From CAZKMM01 sp964553915 (lineage in GTDB: Bacteria > RBG-13-61-14 > DRUE01): DNA of 19,243 nucleotides. This document shows positions 1 through 7,332 of the stretch, piece by piece; the stretch's first letter is position 1, and every line of letters starts with the position of its first letter. The notes under the pieces are model-generated. The model was not told the DNA's origin, searched no databases, and saw only the letters and a list, made by a program, of their open reading frames with translations. Location of the stretch: contig CAZKMM010000038.1 of NCBI GenBank assembly GCA_964553915.1, positions 1 to 19,243 of the forward strand. Reading direction: 5' to 3'. A program made the translations under genes and the position numbers.

Positions 1-1
1 A

Positions 2-1021
2 GTTAAAGCCCGGCTTGATAAATCCGAGCCTGAGCTGGAAGCAGGCTTAAAAGAAAAGAGTTTTCAGATAAAAATTTCTCCTCAAAAAGAACAGGAGCTT
101 TTTACTATTGACTCAAAAGGAATTATCAAGCTGATAGAAATCCATCTCAGTGCAGAAGATAAAAAGCAGGCTCAGAAACTGCTTAATCGCCTGATTTTAA
201 AAGCTGGGTTTGATAATTTAAAGCCCTGGGCAATTTATTCTCCGCTCGGAGCATTTTTTGGCTCCACCCCGGGAGTAAATCCCTACCGCTCTCTCCCTCT
301 TTCAATGGACTGGGAGGAAAAAACCAAAACCGTAATTTTAAAATCTTACTGGCAGATGCCTTTTAAGAAAAAAGCTGAATTTCAGCTAGCAAACCTTTCT
401 GACCAGGAAGCACAAATTTCTGGAAAGGTTTTATACTATCCAGAGCTTAAAGGAGATTTTCTCCATTTCCATTGCACCTATCATAATCTGGAAAACCATC
501 CTACCCGTCCTTTTGCAGATTGGGAGCTTTTAAAAGCAGAAGGCGGAGCCGGAAGATATGTGGGAACAATGCTCAGCATCAGAAATCCGGACTATATCTG
601 GTGGGGAGAAGGAGATGAAAAGGTTTTTGTTGATGATGACAAATTTCCCAGCATCTTCGGCACCGGCACTGAGGATTATTTCAGCTATGCCTGGGGAACC
701 AGATATTTGAAATTTGTCCATCCCTATTATGGGATGACCAAGCCGGGCAATTCTTTGATGATGCTTGCTCTCCTACCTTATCAGCTCCTTCCAGTTCGGC
801 TGGTAATGGCAAATGAGAAATTCTCTGAAATCTGCTCCCAGTATCGCTGGCAGATTCTTGACCAGATTCCTTTCCATAACTTGATAGAATTTAATCTGGA
901 AATCTGGCACTGGACCCCCACCATCACCTTTGACCTTCAGGCAACCAGCTACTGGTATGGAGATAAAAAGGTAAAATTTCAAATAAAGCCTCTTGGTCCA
1001 GAAACCCTTTCAGACTGGTGA
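2..1021 (+). CDS. DUF2961 / GH172-family glycoside hydrolase, 5'-truncated by window edge
   Basis: The reading frame is open from base 2 to the TGA at 1019-1021, giving 339 visible codons. The ATG at 305 is internal: the upstream codons read in frame and carry family-like sequence such as APWAIYSPLG-type text (here PWAIYSPLGAFFGS) at about 222-270. Conserved DUF2961 blocks follow: GAGRYVGTML, WWGEGDEKVFVD and FGTGTEDYFSYAW, then a C-terminal YRWQILDQIPF block. Family knowledge: DUF2961 is now GH172, which includes difructose-anhydride enzymes and exo-D-arabinofuranosidases. Two glutamates act in the characterised Bifidobacterium enzyme, 21 residues apart as I recall. Here Glu codons at 608-610 and 671-673 have exactly that spacing, so the active site looks intact. 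The substrate cannot be predicted. No signal peptide can be judged because the N-terminus is missing. The next gene starts 6 bases downstream, so they are probably co-transcribed. Confidence 0.88.
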   Translation, partial: VKARLDKSEPELEAGLKEKSFQIKISPQKEQELFTIDSKGIIKLIEIHLSAEDKKQAQKLLNRLILKAGFDNLKPWAIYSPLGAFFGSTPGVNPYRSLPLSMDWEEKTKTVILKSYWQMPFKKKAEFQLANLSDQEAQISGKVLYYPELKGDFLHFHCTYHNLENHPTRPFADWELLKAEGGAGRYVGTMLSIRNPDYIWWGEGDEKVFVDDDKFPSIFGTGTEDYFSYAWGTRYLKFVHPYYGMTKPGNSLMMLALLPYQLLPVRLVMANEKFSEICSQYRWQILDQIPFHNLIEFNLEIWHWTPTITFDLQATSYWYGDKKVKFQIKPLGPETLSDW

Positions 1022-1027
1022 TGAAAT

Positions 1028-2422
1028 ATGATTGAAGACATTGAGTTTAAGCCCATCCTGGAAAAAGCCGGAAGCAGAGGCGGGGAGCTGGCAGAGCTGT
1101 TTGTGGAAGAGCGGATTCAAACCGAAATACTTTTAGAAGCAGGAAAAATTGAGCAGGCAAGCATTGGCATCAGCCGGGGAGCCGGGGTTCGCCTGCTCTG
1201 CGAATCTCGCACCAGATATGCCTATACCAATTCCCTTTTAAAAAATGACCTTCTATCTCTGGCAGAGGCGGTAAGCCAGAGTGCAGATACATCTCAACCA
1301 GCGGTTATCATTCCAATGGAATTTCAATCTCCTAAAACCTATTTTAAGCCAGAAATTCTAATACCGCCTGACCAAATTCCCCTGGGAGAAAAAATCAAGC
1401 TCCTGAAAAAAGCAGAAGAGACCGCGAGAAAATACCATAAAAGTATTGTCCAGGTGAGGGTCCGCTATTTTGACCTGAGGCGGAAAATCGGAATTGCCAA
1501 CAGCAATGGAATTGTTGCTCATAATGAATCAGTCCAAACTCTCTTTCTGGTGCAGGTAATAGCAGAAAAAGACCGCGAGCTTCAGGTGGGATATGAACCG
1601 GTGGGCGGAACCCAAGGATTTGAACTCTTTAAAGAGTATCCACCAGAGCAGGTGGCTCTTACCTCCGCTCAGAGAGCGGTAAAAATGCTTAAAGCCCGAA
1701 AAGCTCCCGGGGGTAAGATGCCAGTGGTATTGAGTGCGGAAGCAGGCGGAACAATGATTCACGAAGCCATCGGACATGGCTTGGAAGCAGATTTAGCCGA
1801 GCAGGGATTGAGCGTGTATCAAAATAAATTGGGCAAGGAAGTGGCAAGCAAGCTAATCACTGTGATAGATGATGCCACAATTCCGGGCAAAAGAGGAAGC
1901 TATCAGTTTGATGATGAGGGTATGCCAGGAGAAAGAACCATTTTAGTGGAAAAAGGAGTTTTGGTGAATTATATGTATAATCTTCTGGAAGCAATGCGGG
2001 CCGGAAAAAAATCTACCGGAAATGGAAGAAGAGAGAGTTATCGCTATCCTCCTCTGGTGAGAATGAGCAATACCATAATTCTTCCCGGCGAATCTTCCCC
2101 GGAGCAAATAATCCGGGCAGTAGATTTTGGGCTCTTTGTGAAAAAAATGGGAGGCGGACAGGTAGATACGGTTAGCGGAGATTTTATCTTTGAAGTAAAT
2201 GAGGGGTATTTAATTGAAAAGGGCGAGGTAGCGGAGCCGGTGCGGGGAGCTACTCTGGTAGGAAATGGTCCTCAGGTGCTGAAAGAAATAGATATGGTGG
2301 GAAATGACCTGGGATTTGGAATTGGCACCTGCGGAAAAGATGGTCAGGGAGTGCCAGTTGCAGATGCTCAGCCTACTCTCCGGATTCCTGAACTGGTGGT
2401 AGGAGGAGCGGTTAATGAGTGA
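1028..2422 (+). CDS. tldD: TldD-family zinc metalloprotease
   Basis: A 464-residue protein, about the usual TldD length. The HExxxH zinc motif HEAIGHGLEADL lies at residues 245-256, and the C-terminal GTCGKDGQGVPV block holds Cys435, the expected third zinc ligand. This identifies it as the catalytic TldD subunit rather than TldE/PmbA, which lacks the zinc motif. In characterised bacteria TldD and TldE form a heteromeric cytoplasmic protease that trims unfolded peptides, for example in microcin B17 and C5 maturation and in CcdA degradation. No tldE partner follows: the next gene is a phosphatase overlapping by 8 bases. A partner must be elsewhere in the genome, just upstream of the window, or absent. 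The ATG lies 6 bases after the preceding TGA. Family assignment is secure; the natural substrate is unknown. Confidence 0.93.
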   Translation: MIEDIEFKPILEKAGSRGGELAELFVEERIQTEILLEAGKIEQASIGISRGAGVRLLCESRTRYAYTNSLLKNDLLSLAEAVSQSADTSQPAVIIPMEFQSPKTYFKPEILIPPDQIPLGEKIKLLKKAEETARKYHKSIVQVRVRYFDLRRKIGIANSNGIVAHNESVQTLFLVQVIAEKDRELQVGYEPVGGTQGFELFKEYPPEQVALTSAQRAVKMLKARKAPGGKMPVVLSAEAGGTMIHEAIGHGLEADLAEQGLSVYQNKLGKEVASKLITVIDDATIPGKRGSYQFDDEGMPGERTILVEKGVLVNYMYNLLEAMRAGKKSTGNGRRESYRYPPLVRMSNTIILPGESSPEQIIRAVDFGLFVKKMGGGQVDTVSGDFIFEVNEGYLIEKGEVAEPVRGATLVGNGPQVLKEIDMVGNDLGFGIGTCGKDGQGVPVADAQPTLRIPELVVGGAVNE

Positions 2423-3071
2423 AAAGATTCCCCTTCCCCAGCTCCGGGTATATTTAATTCGTCATGGAGAAATAGAAAATCCTGACGAGCTCAGGCTGGA
2501 TGGTCATCGGGATGTAGCCTTAAGTCAATATGGAGAAGAACAAATGCTTAAGGTCGCCCGGGCGCTCAGCCAGAGACCTATTAAAAAAATAATTTCCAGT
2601 GATTTATATCGGGCGAGACGAGGAGCTGAGATTCTGGCAAAGCTCATCAATATCCAGCCGGAATTTAAAAAAGAGCTTCGGGAATTTCACTTCGGCGACT
2701 GGGAAGGAAAAAGCTGGAAAGAAATAATGGAAAAATTAAATATAACAAAGGGGCTGGAAAAGGACTGGGAGAATTTTCAATTTCCCGGAGGAGAGAACCT
2801 GCTCAGTTTTTCCCGAAGGGTGCTGGACTTTTACCTTCCTTTAGTCAAAGAGGAACAGGGAGAAATTGCTATTTTTGCTCACGGGGGAACCAATCGGGTA
2901 ATTTTATCTCAGGAGTTAAATCTCAGCTTGAAAAACTTTTTCAGAATTGACCAGGCTTATGCCTGTGTAAATATCATTGATTATTTTTCTGCTCCGGCTC
3001 AATCTCTGGTGCCAGTCATTCGTTTAATTAATGGAAATTACTTAAACTTAATGGATTTTATCTCTGCTTGA
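2415..3071 (+). CDS. Histidine-phosphatase-superfamily enzyme (CobC/GpmB-like)
   Basis: A 218-residue cytoplasmic protein with the full branch-1 signature. LIRHGE gives the phospho-accepting His17, SSDLYRARRGA at 61-71 supplies the phosphate-binding Arg, ELREFHFGDWEG near residue 90 holds the proton-donor Glu, and AHGGTNR gives the second catalytic His156. The FGDWEG block is common in alpha-ribazole phosphatase (CobC), in phosphoserine phosphatases of the PspA type and in broad-specificity phosphatases, so the substrate cannot be fixed from sequence. No cobalamin gene is nearby to support CobC. The start ATG at 2415 lies inside the end of tldD (8-base overlap), implying translational coupling. 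The C-terminal part after about residue 195 has no motif I recognise. Confidence 0.88.
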   Translation: MSEKIPLPQLRVYLIRHGEIENPDELRLDGHRDVALSQYGEEQMLKVARALSQRPIKKIISSDLYRARRGAEILAKLINIQPEFKKELREFHFGDWEGKSWKEIMEKLNITKGLEKDWENFQFPGGENLLSFSRRVLDFYLPLVKEEQGEIAIFAHGGTNRVILSQELNLSLKNFFRIDQAYACVNIIDYFSAPAQSLVPVIRLINGNYLNLMDFISA

Positions 3072-3131
3072 CTTTTTCTTAAAAGCTCTTAAAGTGATTA
3101 GTAAGCTAAATAACAAATTAAAAGGAAGATA

Positions 3132-4829
3132 ATGAAAAAAATTATTTTATTTTTAGGCTTGTTATTTTTTAGCTGGAAAATTTTTTCGGTGGAGATTATT
3201 CCGGTAAGCGAGCTACATCCGGGGATGAAGGGCTATGGTCTCAGTGTTTTTAAAGGCTATCAGCCCGAGCGGTTTGAGGTGGAGATTATTGACATTCTCC
3301 CCAAAGCCCTGCCCAAAAGCGATTTAATTCTGGTCAAATGCTCCGGAGCCGGGCTGGAAAAAAGCAGAGTGAGCGCCGGGATGAGCGGAAGCCCGATTTA
3401 TTTTCAAGGCAAACTGGCAGGAGCTTTAGCTTATACCTGGAGTTTTTCCCAGGAGCCAATTGCCGGAGTCACCCCCATAGAGGCTATGCTGGAATTTTTA
3501 AAACAGCCTGCAGGTTCCTCAAAAGCCCGGCAGACTTCCACTGAGCAAACATCTTTATCTCCTCAGCTCAAACCAGTGGATTGTCCAATTATGGTCTCGG
3601 GCTTTGCTCCGGGAAAATTCCACCAGATAAAAGAAATGCTGGAGGGCTTGAATCTGGGTCCTGTAATTAGTGGAGGCGGAGAAACTATAGATAAATCTGC
3701 CCCAGCTAAACTGGAACCAGGAAGTGCGGTTGGGGTGGAGCTGGTAAGAGGAGATTTGAATATCAGCGCGATTGGCACTGCCACTTTAGTGGAGGGAAAC
3801 ACGGTTCTTGCTTTTGGGCACGGTTTTTACCGGGGCGGAGCGGTTTCTTTCCCCCTTACCCTGGCAAAGGTTCATACCATCATCTCCAGTGAGTATCTTT
3901 CTTTTAAGCTGGCATCTCCAGCCCGGGAGATAGGAGAATTAACCCGAGACCTTGAGCTGGGAATTGCCGGCAGATTAAACCAAAAGCCTCAGACCATTCC
4001 GGTAAAGATAGAAGTAAATAATCAAATTCTTAACCTGAAAAACACTTACAACTTCCAGGTGGCAAATCATCCCGCTATGGTGCCGGTTCTGGTGCAGATT
4101 TGCTTATTTGAAGCAATTTCTTCCTCCGGAGCGGTTAGCGAATATACCACGGTAAAACTGGACCTGAAAATGCAAATAGAAAATTATGAATCTCCAATTA
4201 ACTATCAGGACTGGTTTACTTTTTCCGGAAATATTTTTACTTCCAACTATCTGGCACCTATATCTTTAATTTTAAATAACCGCTACCAGAAGGTAAAAAT
4301 TAAAAATCTGGATTTTAAACTGAAGCTTAGCCCGGGATGGGAAGTGGCAACTATTAAATCGGTCTGGGCAAATAAAACCGAAGTCGCTCCGGGAGATACC
4401 GTTTTGGTGGGAATTAGATTTCAAGTTTTTCAGGGCGAGGAATTTGAGAAAAAAATCAGCTTAAAAATTCCAGAAAAATCACAAAGACAATTTACCATCA
4501 ACCTGATGGGCGGAGAGACAATGCCTCCAGATTTTGCTCCTCCCAATTCCTTGGAAGACCTGATTCAAGCAATAAAAAAACTCCCCAGCCCCAGATGGCT
4601 GGTGGTGAGATATTCCAAACCGGGATTAATCTTAGATGAACAGGGGAAAAGACTTCGGGGACTACCGCCCAGTGCCCAGAAAATAATTGCAGGGAAAACC
4701 AATTCCCGAAGCAGAAAAATCCCGGCATATGAATATCAAATTTATCCGATGCCTTATATTATTCGCGGGGGAGCTTCTCTCAGATTTAAGGTCAAAACTC
4801 CCCCTGCAACCAAAAAGCCCAGTCGATGA
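3132..4829 (+). CDS. Secreted S55-type (SpoIVB-like) serine peptidase, apparently permuted
   Basis: A 565-residue protein with an N-terminal signal peptide (Lys-Lys followed by a hydrophobic stretch to about residue 19), so it is probably exported. The S55 hallmark AGMSGSPIYFQGKLAGALAY places the catalytic Ser at residue 85 (bases 3384-3386). A second S55 block, LAFGHGFYRGGAVSFPL, places His at residue 230 (3819-3821). In Bacillus SpoIVB the His block precedes the Ser block; here the order is reversed. The Asp that sits 15 residues before the Ser in SpoIVB is Cys70 here. Residues from about 310 onward are beta-rich and unassigned, ending in a basic Pro/Lys tail. An AAGGAAG ribosome site precedes the ATG. 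The stop overlaps the next start (ATGA), so the two secreted proteins are probably made together. Peptidase activity is likely but unproven given the missing Asp. Confidence 0.8.
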   Translation: MKKIILFLGLLFFSWKIFSVEIIPVSELHPGMKGYGLSVFKGYQPERFEVEIIDILPKALPKSDLILVKCSGAGLEKSRVSAGMSGSPIYFQGKLAGALAYTWSFSQEPIAGVTPIEAMLEFLKQPAGSSKARQTSTEQTSLSPQLKPVDCPIMVSGFAPGKFHQIKEMLEGLNLGPVISGGGETIDKSAPAKLEPGSAVGVELVRGDLNISAIGTATLVEGNTVLAFGHGFYRGGAVSFPLTLAKVHTIISSEYLSFKLASPAREIGELTRDLELGIAGRLNQKPQTIPVKIEVNNQILNLKNTYNFQVANHPAMVPVLVQICLFEAISSSGAVSEYTTVKLDLKMQIENYESPINYQDWFTFSGNIFTSNYLAPISLILNNRYQKVKIKNLDFKLKLSPGWEVATIKSVWANKTEVAPGDTVLVGIRFQVFQGEEFEKKISLKIPEKSQRQFTINLMGGETMPPDFAPPNSLEDLIQAIKKLPSPRWLVVRYSKPGLILDEQGKRLRGLPPSAQKIIAGKTNSRSRKIPAYEYQIYPMPYIIRGGASLRFKVKTPPATKKPSR

Positions 4830-6877
4830 AGAGGAGGAAGAAATTGCGGATTTTAAAGGTTTTCTTGCTTGCTTCGGGGTTGTTTTTTCTTATTTCTGCC
4901 CAGAGCAAATTTTTTGAGCTGGATAGTTTTAAAGATTTTCAGGAGGGAAAATTTCAATCTTCTTTTCTCAGCTCCGGTGGCAAAATTTATTCCGGTCCGG
5001 GACTCAAAAAATATGAGCTGGATGCGGAATCTGTCTGGTGCATTCTAGAACTTTCTCCAGAGCATCTTTTAATTGGGACCGGCAATCAAGCCAGGCTCTT
5101 TGAATTTCAAGCTGGAAAGATAAATCAGGTATATCAGGACCCGAACCGGATTGCTATCACCAGCCTCCTTTATACTTCGGAAGGAAAAATTTATTTCTCG
5201 GTGATTCCCCAGGCAATAGTTTATAAATGGGAAAACAATCAAGCCAAAGAAGTTACTCAGCCGGGTATAGATTATATCTGGACTCTTCATCAGGCAGGGC
5301 TAAGAAAAATTCTGGCTGGCGGTGGAGCACCGGCTCAGATTTATTTGCTTCAGCCGGGCAAGAAAGCCCGAAAAATACTGGAGCTAGAAGCAGAGCAGGT
5401 TATGGAGGTCATTTCAGCGGATTCCGGAAGGTTTTATGCTGTGACCAGTGCTCCGGCTATGATTGTTAGATTTTCTCTAAGCGGAGAATATTCTATCATT
5501 TATACTTTTACCCAGGAGGAAATTAAAGCAGTGCGCAGATTGCAAGATGGCAGTCTCCTGATAGCAGTCAATCAGGGGATGGCACGCCCGCTTCCTTCTG
5601 CTCCCCCTCAACCTCCACAGGAATTCCAGCCAGAAGAACCACCACAGGATAATGAAGGAAAACCGGTTTCAGCACCTCCTCTCCAGATGCCCACAGGCAG
5701 AGCCGGGGTCTATATCTTTAACCCCAAAAAAGGCATAGAAAGAATTTTAACCCTTCCCCGCTCCACCATTCTTTCGCTGGCAGGAGAGGAGAGGACCGGA
5801 TTCTTTATCGGCACTGACCATCAGGGACAGGTTTATAAAATTTATCCCGGCACTCGGGAATATCTTGTTTTTAATCTGGATGCAGGCAAGGTATCTGCCC
5901 TGGCACCTTTTTCAGGTAAGGTTCGCTGGCTGGGAACTGGCGAGCCCGCTCTTTTGGTAAAAACCAAATCCACCCCTGCTCACTGTGGGTATCAAAGTGA
6001 GGTTCTGGATGCCGGGTTCATTTCTCGCTGGGGGAAACTGGACTGGCAGGGAAGCGGGAGGGTAGAATTTAAGACCCGCTCGGGCAACACCCCCCAGCCG
6101 GACCAGAGCTGGTCAGACTGGGAAAAACTTGGTCTGGACGGAAAAATTAAAAACCCTCCTGCCAGATACCTACAATTTCAAGCAGGATGGCTGGGCAGAG
6201 AGGAAGGGGAAATAGACCGGGTGGAGCTCAGTTACCGCCCGCTCAACCAGGCGCATTACATAACCGCGCTAGAGGTGAAATCGCAAACCTCTCCGGTTTC
6301 TCAGAAGCCCTCTTCCAATCGGAAGTCCAATTTGACCGCTTCTTTAAGATATACCATTCGCTGGCAGGTGGAAAATCCAGACCAAGACCCGCTTGAGTAT
6401 CAGCTCTTTTATCGCCGAGCCGGAGATAGATTATGGAGCAGGCTTGCCCGTCCGGAAGAAATCAAAGGAACCAGCTATCAATGGAAGGTGGGGGAGTTGG
6501 CTGATGGCTGGTATCAGGTTCGGCTGGTTGCCAGAGATTCTCTCACCAATCCAGAAGAGCAGGTTTATAAAGCAGAAAAAATCAGCTCCAGCTTCTTAAT
6601 TGATAGCACCAAGCCAGAGTTGAAATTTAGCTTCTCGGGAGGAATAATCCGGGGAAAAGCACAAGACCAGACCAGCAGAATTGCCCTGCTGGAGTTCTCT
6701 CTGGATGATAAAGATTTCTCTCCCCTCGCCAGCAGGGATAAAATTCTGGATGAAAAAAAAGAAGAATTTGAATTAAATCTTTCCCATCTGAAACCCGGCT
6801 GGCATAAAATTATTATCAGGGCGTGCGACCAGAAAGATAATTGCATCAGCCAGGCTCAGGAATTCAGAATCAAATGA
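4826..6877 (+). CDS. Secreted beta-propeller protein with C-terminal fibronectin-like modules
   Basis: A 683-residue protein with a basic start and hydrophobic segment at residues 10-25 ending in SAQS, consistent with a Sec signal peptide. Residues about 45-370 show repeated beta-strand units containing LLIGTG, KIYFSV, KILAGGG, GRFYAVTSA and GFFIGTD, as in seven-bladed propellers. They are interrupted near residues 254-288 by a Pro/Glu-rich loop. Residues about 395-470 (VLDAGFISRWGKLDWQGSG, then QSWSDWEKLG) resemble a galactose-binding-like jelly-roll fold. Residues 500-590 look like a fibronectin type III unit, and the last about 90 a further Ig-like unit. No catalytic motif is visible, so a binding or scaffolding role outside the cytoplasm is inferred. 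Its start overlaps the stop of the S55 peptidase, suggesting a functional pair. Fold assignments are by eye. Confidence 0.72.
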   Translation: MKRRKKLRILKVFLLASGLFFLISAQSKFFELDSFKDFQEGKFQSSFLSSGGKIYSGPGLKKYELDAESVWCILELSPEHLLIGTGNQARLFEFQAGKINQVYQDPNRIAITSLLYTSEGKIYFSVIPQAIVYKWENNQAKEVTQPGIDYIWTLHQAGLRKILAGGGAPAQIYLLQPGKKARKILELEAEQVMEVISADSGRFYAVTSAPAMIVRFSLSGEYSIIYTFTQEEIKAVRRLQDGSLLIAVNQGMARPLPSAPPQPPQEFQPEEPPQDNEGKPVSAPPLQMPTGRAGVYIFNPKKGIERILTLPRSTILSLAGEERTGFFIGTDHQGQVYKIYPGTREYLVFNLDAGKVSALAPFSGKVRWLGTGEPALLVKTKSTPAHCGYQSEVLDAGFISRWGKLDWQGSGRVEFKTRSGNTPQPDQSWSDWEKLGLDGKIKNPPARYLQFQAGWLGREEGEIDRVELSYRPLNQAHYITALEVKSQTSPVSQKPSSNRKSNLTASLRYTIRWQVENPDQDPLEYQLFYRRAGDRLWSRLARPEEIKGTSYQWKVGELADGWYQVRLVARDSLTNPEEQVYKAEKISSSFLIDSTKPELKFSFSGGIIRGKAQDQTSRIALLEFSLDDKDFSPLASRDKILDEKKEEFELNLSHLKPGWHKIIIRACDQKDNCISQAQEFRIK

Positions 6878-7332
6878 ACCGGGAAAAACCAGAATCTGTT
6901 GAAAAACTTCTGGAAAAATTCTTCCGGGAGGTGGGAGAGGAGCAAAGGTTCAGGGAGTCCAAAGTCTTTCAGGTATGGAAGCAGGTGGTGGGAGAAGAAA
7001 TCAGCCAGAATGCTCAGCCCATTATGGTGGAAAAAGGAAGGCTGATTGTTGCGGTAAGAAATTCTCTCTGGCTCAGTGAACTGGGTTTTGAGCGACATAA
7101 AATCAAGCGGAAATTAAACCGGCTTTTAGGAAAAGGAACCATTCGGGAAATCAGTTTCAGAATTGGTAATGTTAATGAACCTGCTCCGGAATCGCTCTGC
7201 TCAGAAACCGCTCCTGCCCAAATCTCCTGCAAACCACAGGTGGAACAGGAAATTAAGAGCAAGCTTGAGGAAATAAAAGACCCGGAATTAAAAGAAATCC
7301 TGAAAAATCTTCTCTGCTGGCAGAGGGACTAA
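6874..7332 (+). CDS. DUF721 / DciA-like protein
   Basis: A 152-residue protein. The start is placed at 6874 because that ATG overlaps the preceding TGA (ATGA). The pattern is typical of DUF721: an N-terminal helix (VEKLLEKFFREVG), then VFQVWKQVVGEEISQNAQP, then GRLIVAVRNSLWLSELGFER, then a beta strand ending ISFRIGNV. The family includes DciA, which many bacteria use to operate the replicative helicase DnaB in place of DnaC/DnaI. The C-terminal about 50 residues are Glu/Lys-rich and variable. Its position at the end of an operon for two secreted proteins is unusual for a replication factor and may only reflect compact gene packing. The gene ends tail to tail with the M20 peptidase, the two stop codons sharing bases. 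DUF721 membership is fairly secure; the DciA role is inferred. Confidence 0.8.
   Translation: MNREKPESVEKLLEKFFREVGEEQRFRESKVFQVWKQVVGEEISQNAQPIMVEKGRLIVAVRNSLWLSELGFERHKIKRKLNRLLGKGTIREISFRIGNVNEPAPESLCSETAPAQISCKPQVEQEIKSKLEEIKDPELKEILKNLLCWQRD

Noticed and set aside
305..1021. Reading the first gene as starting at the ATG at 305
   Set aside because: The same frame is open to base 2 and the upstream residues look like the GH172 core, so the gene is truncated by the window edge.
3068..3131. TTGACT at 3068 as a promoter for the S55 operon
   Set aside because: No acceptable -10 hexamer occurs 16-18 bases downstream, although the 60-base gap could still hold a weaker promoter.
6841..6873. Upstream extension of the DUF721 gene
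   Set aside because: The ATG at 6874 overlaps the previous stop in the ATGA manner seen in neighbouring genes, and the extra residues lack family similarity.
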